From NCBI RefSeq assembly GCF_019075875.1, contig NZ_JAHOOZ010000001.1, positions 3,162,001 to 3,226,000 on the forward strand: a stretch of DNA of 64,000 bases. Reading direction: 5' to 3'. The notes under the pieces are model-generated. The model saw only the letters and a list, made by a program, of their open reading frames with translations. It was not told the DNA's origin and made no database searches. A program made the position numbers and the translations under genes. Shown here one piece after another: positions 63,283 to 64,000 of this stretch. This DNA comes from Novosphingobium sp. G106 (GTDB lineage Bacteria > Pseudomonadota > Alphaproteobacteria > Sphingomonadales > Sphingomonadaceae). Position 1 is the stretch's first letter. The number at the start of each line of letters is the position of its first letter.

Positions 63283-64000
63283 GTGCATGACGATCTGTCG
63301 CATCTGCCGGAAAAGCAGCGGAGCGAGCTCGACCGCGCCGTGCGTATCCTCATGGAGGAATTCGAGAAAGCGACCGTTCTTGGCAACCAGGGTTGGAAGC
63401 GCGGCGGCAAGATCTACAAGATCATCCTGTTCGGCTCCTATGCACGGCATGACTGGGTCGACGACCCCAAGAGCGGCTACCAGTCGGATTTCGACCTGCT
63501 GGTCGTGGTAAGCCACGAGAAGCTGACCGACATCGCCGAGTACTGGTACGTCGCCGAGGACCGCATCCTCAGAGACGAGACCATCGACCGCCAGGTCAAT
63601 ATCATCGTCCACGACCTCGACGAAGTGAACAAGGCTCTCAAGCGCGGCGAATACTTCTGGGCCGACATCGTCCGCGATGGGATCGTACTGTACGAGTTGC
63701 CGAACCATCCATTGGTGACGCCCGTCCCCTTGTCCAAATATGACGCGGTGCAGATGGCCGAGCGGTATTTCGAAAAGTATCAGGCCTCATCAGCGGACTG
63801 GCTCGAATGGTCCCTTGATGCAATCAGAAAGGGCGAGGTCAGCACGTGGCCGAACAAGGCCGCCTTCAGCCTTCATCAAGCGACAGAAACGATCTATGCC
63901 TGCTACCTACTCACAACGACGTTCTATTTTCCGAAGTCTCACAACCTAAAATTTTTAAGATCACTTTCCGAGGGGAAGGATCATCAACTAGCAGAGGCTT
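63283..64000 (+). CDS. Nucleotidyltransferase (MNT)-HEPN domain protein (partial)
   Basis: From GTG 63283 the frame reads MHDDLSHLPEKQRSELDRAV and stays open to the window edge. The nucleotidyltransferase motif is ILFGSYARHD followed by GYQSDFDLLVVVS (GSxARxD and DxD). The second half is HEPN-like, with ASSADWLEWSLDAIRKGE and an Arg/His-Asn region near SHNLKFLRS at the edge. HEPN-MNT modules are mostly toxin-antitoxin or defence genes; a single-chain form occurs in plasmids. A frame start at ATG 63352 is possible but loses conserved residues. Confidence 0.85.
   Translation, partial: MHDDLSHLPEKQRSELDRAVRILMEEFEKATVLGNQGWKRGGKIYKIILFGSYARHDWVDDPKSGYQSDFDLLVVVSHEKLTDIAEYWYVAEDRILRDETIDRQVNIIVHDLDEVNKALKRGEYFWADIVRDGIVLYELPNHPLVTPVPLSKYDAVQMAERYFEKYQASSADWLEWSLDAIRKGEVSTWPNKAAFSLHQATETIYACYLLTTTFYFPKSHNLKFLRSLSEGKDHQLAEA

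Noticed and set aside
1..64000. CRISPR arrays, rRNA genes and complete tRNA genes
   Set aside because: No regularly spaced direct repeats of 25-40 bp, no rRNA-like segments and no complete cloverleaf were recognised by reading.

Overview
The window reads as DNA from a sphingomonad-type alphaproteobacterium (Novosphingobium, Sphingobium, Sphingomonas or a relative). The reasons are its high GC content, the large TonB-dependent receptors with exported -AQ signal peptides, the many short-chain dehydrogenases (SDRs), SnoaL-like and VOC proteins, and the MucR, ParB-like, DUF736, DUF2958 and ArdC gene set on the right. Genus and replicon cannot be fixed from sequence alone.

Positions 1 to about 45,600 are a catabolic and uptake region. 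It holds two complete TonB receptors and the start of a third exported protein, an MFS transporter, seven SDRs (two broken), two ketosteroid-dehydrogenase-like flavoproteins, an acyl-CoA ligase, two phytanoyl-CoA-dioxygenase-like enzymes, a Rieske oxygenase, an adrenodoxin-type ferredoxin, a GMC oxidoreductase, a molybdenum hydroxylase large subunit, two amidohydrolases, two alpha/beta hydrolases, three VOC and three SnoaL-like proteins, an APH-like kinase, and five regulators (two TetR, IclR, GlxA/AraC, LysR). A coherent reading is uptake of a hydrophobic, probably alicyclic or polycyclic compound by TonB receptors, hydroxylation by Rieske and PhyH enzymes, oxidation by SDR, GMC and KstD-like enzymes, CoA activation, and beta-oxidation-like steps. 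The substrate is not evident. Several genes are broken or are remnants.

From about 45,665 to the right edge lies an integrated mobile element. Its left end is a tRNA 3'-end-like fragment four bases beyond a tyrosine integrase gene. Then come AlpA, a CopG-like protein, the TraG coupling protein and a DUF3363 relaxase, but no mating-pair (trb) genes. After these are an IS110-family insertion sequence, DUF736, MucR, a ParB-like protein, a group II intron with its reverse transcriptase, DUF2958, ArdC, and a nucleotidyltransferase-HEPN protein that runs off the window. This looks like an integrative mobilizable element or part of a larger ICE.

Six apparent one-base insertions lie in runs of six or more G/C across five genes, and a VOC gene carries an apparent one-base deletion. 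Either the assembly has homopolymer errors or these genes are really broken. Other features worth checking are a 44-bp near-palindrome before the LysR gene, operator-like inverted repeats, enzymes missing family-defining residues, and two leader regions that share a motif.
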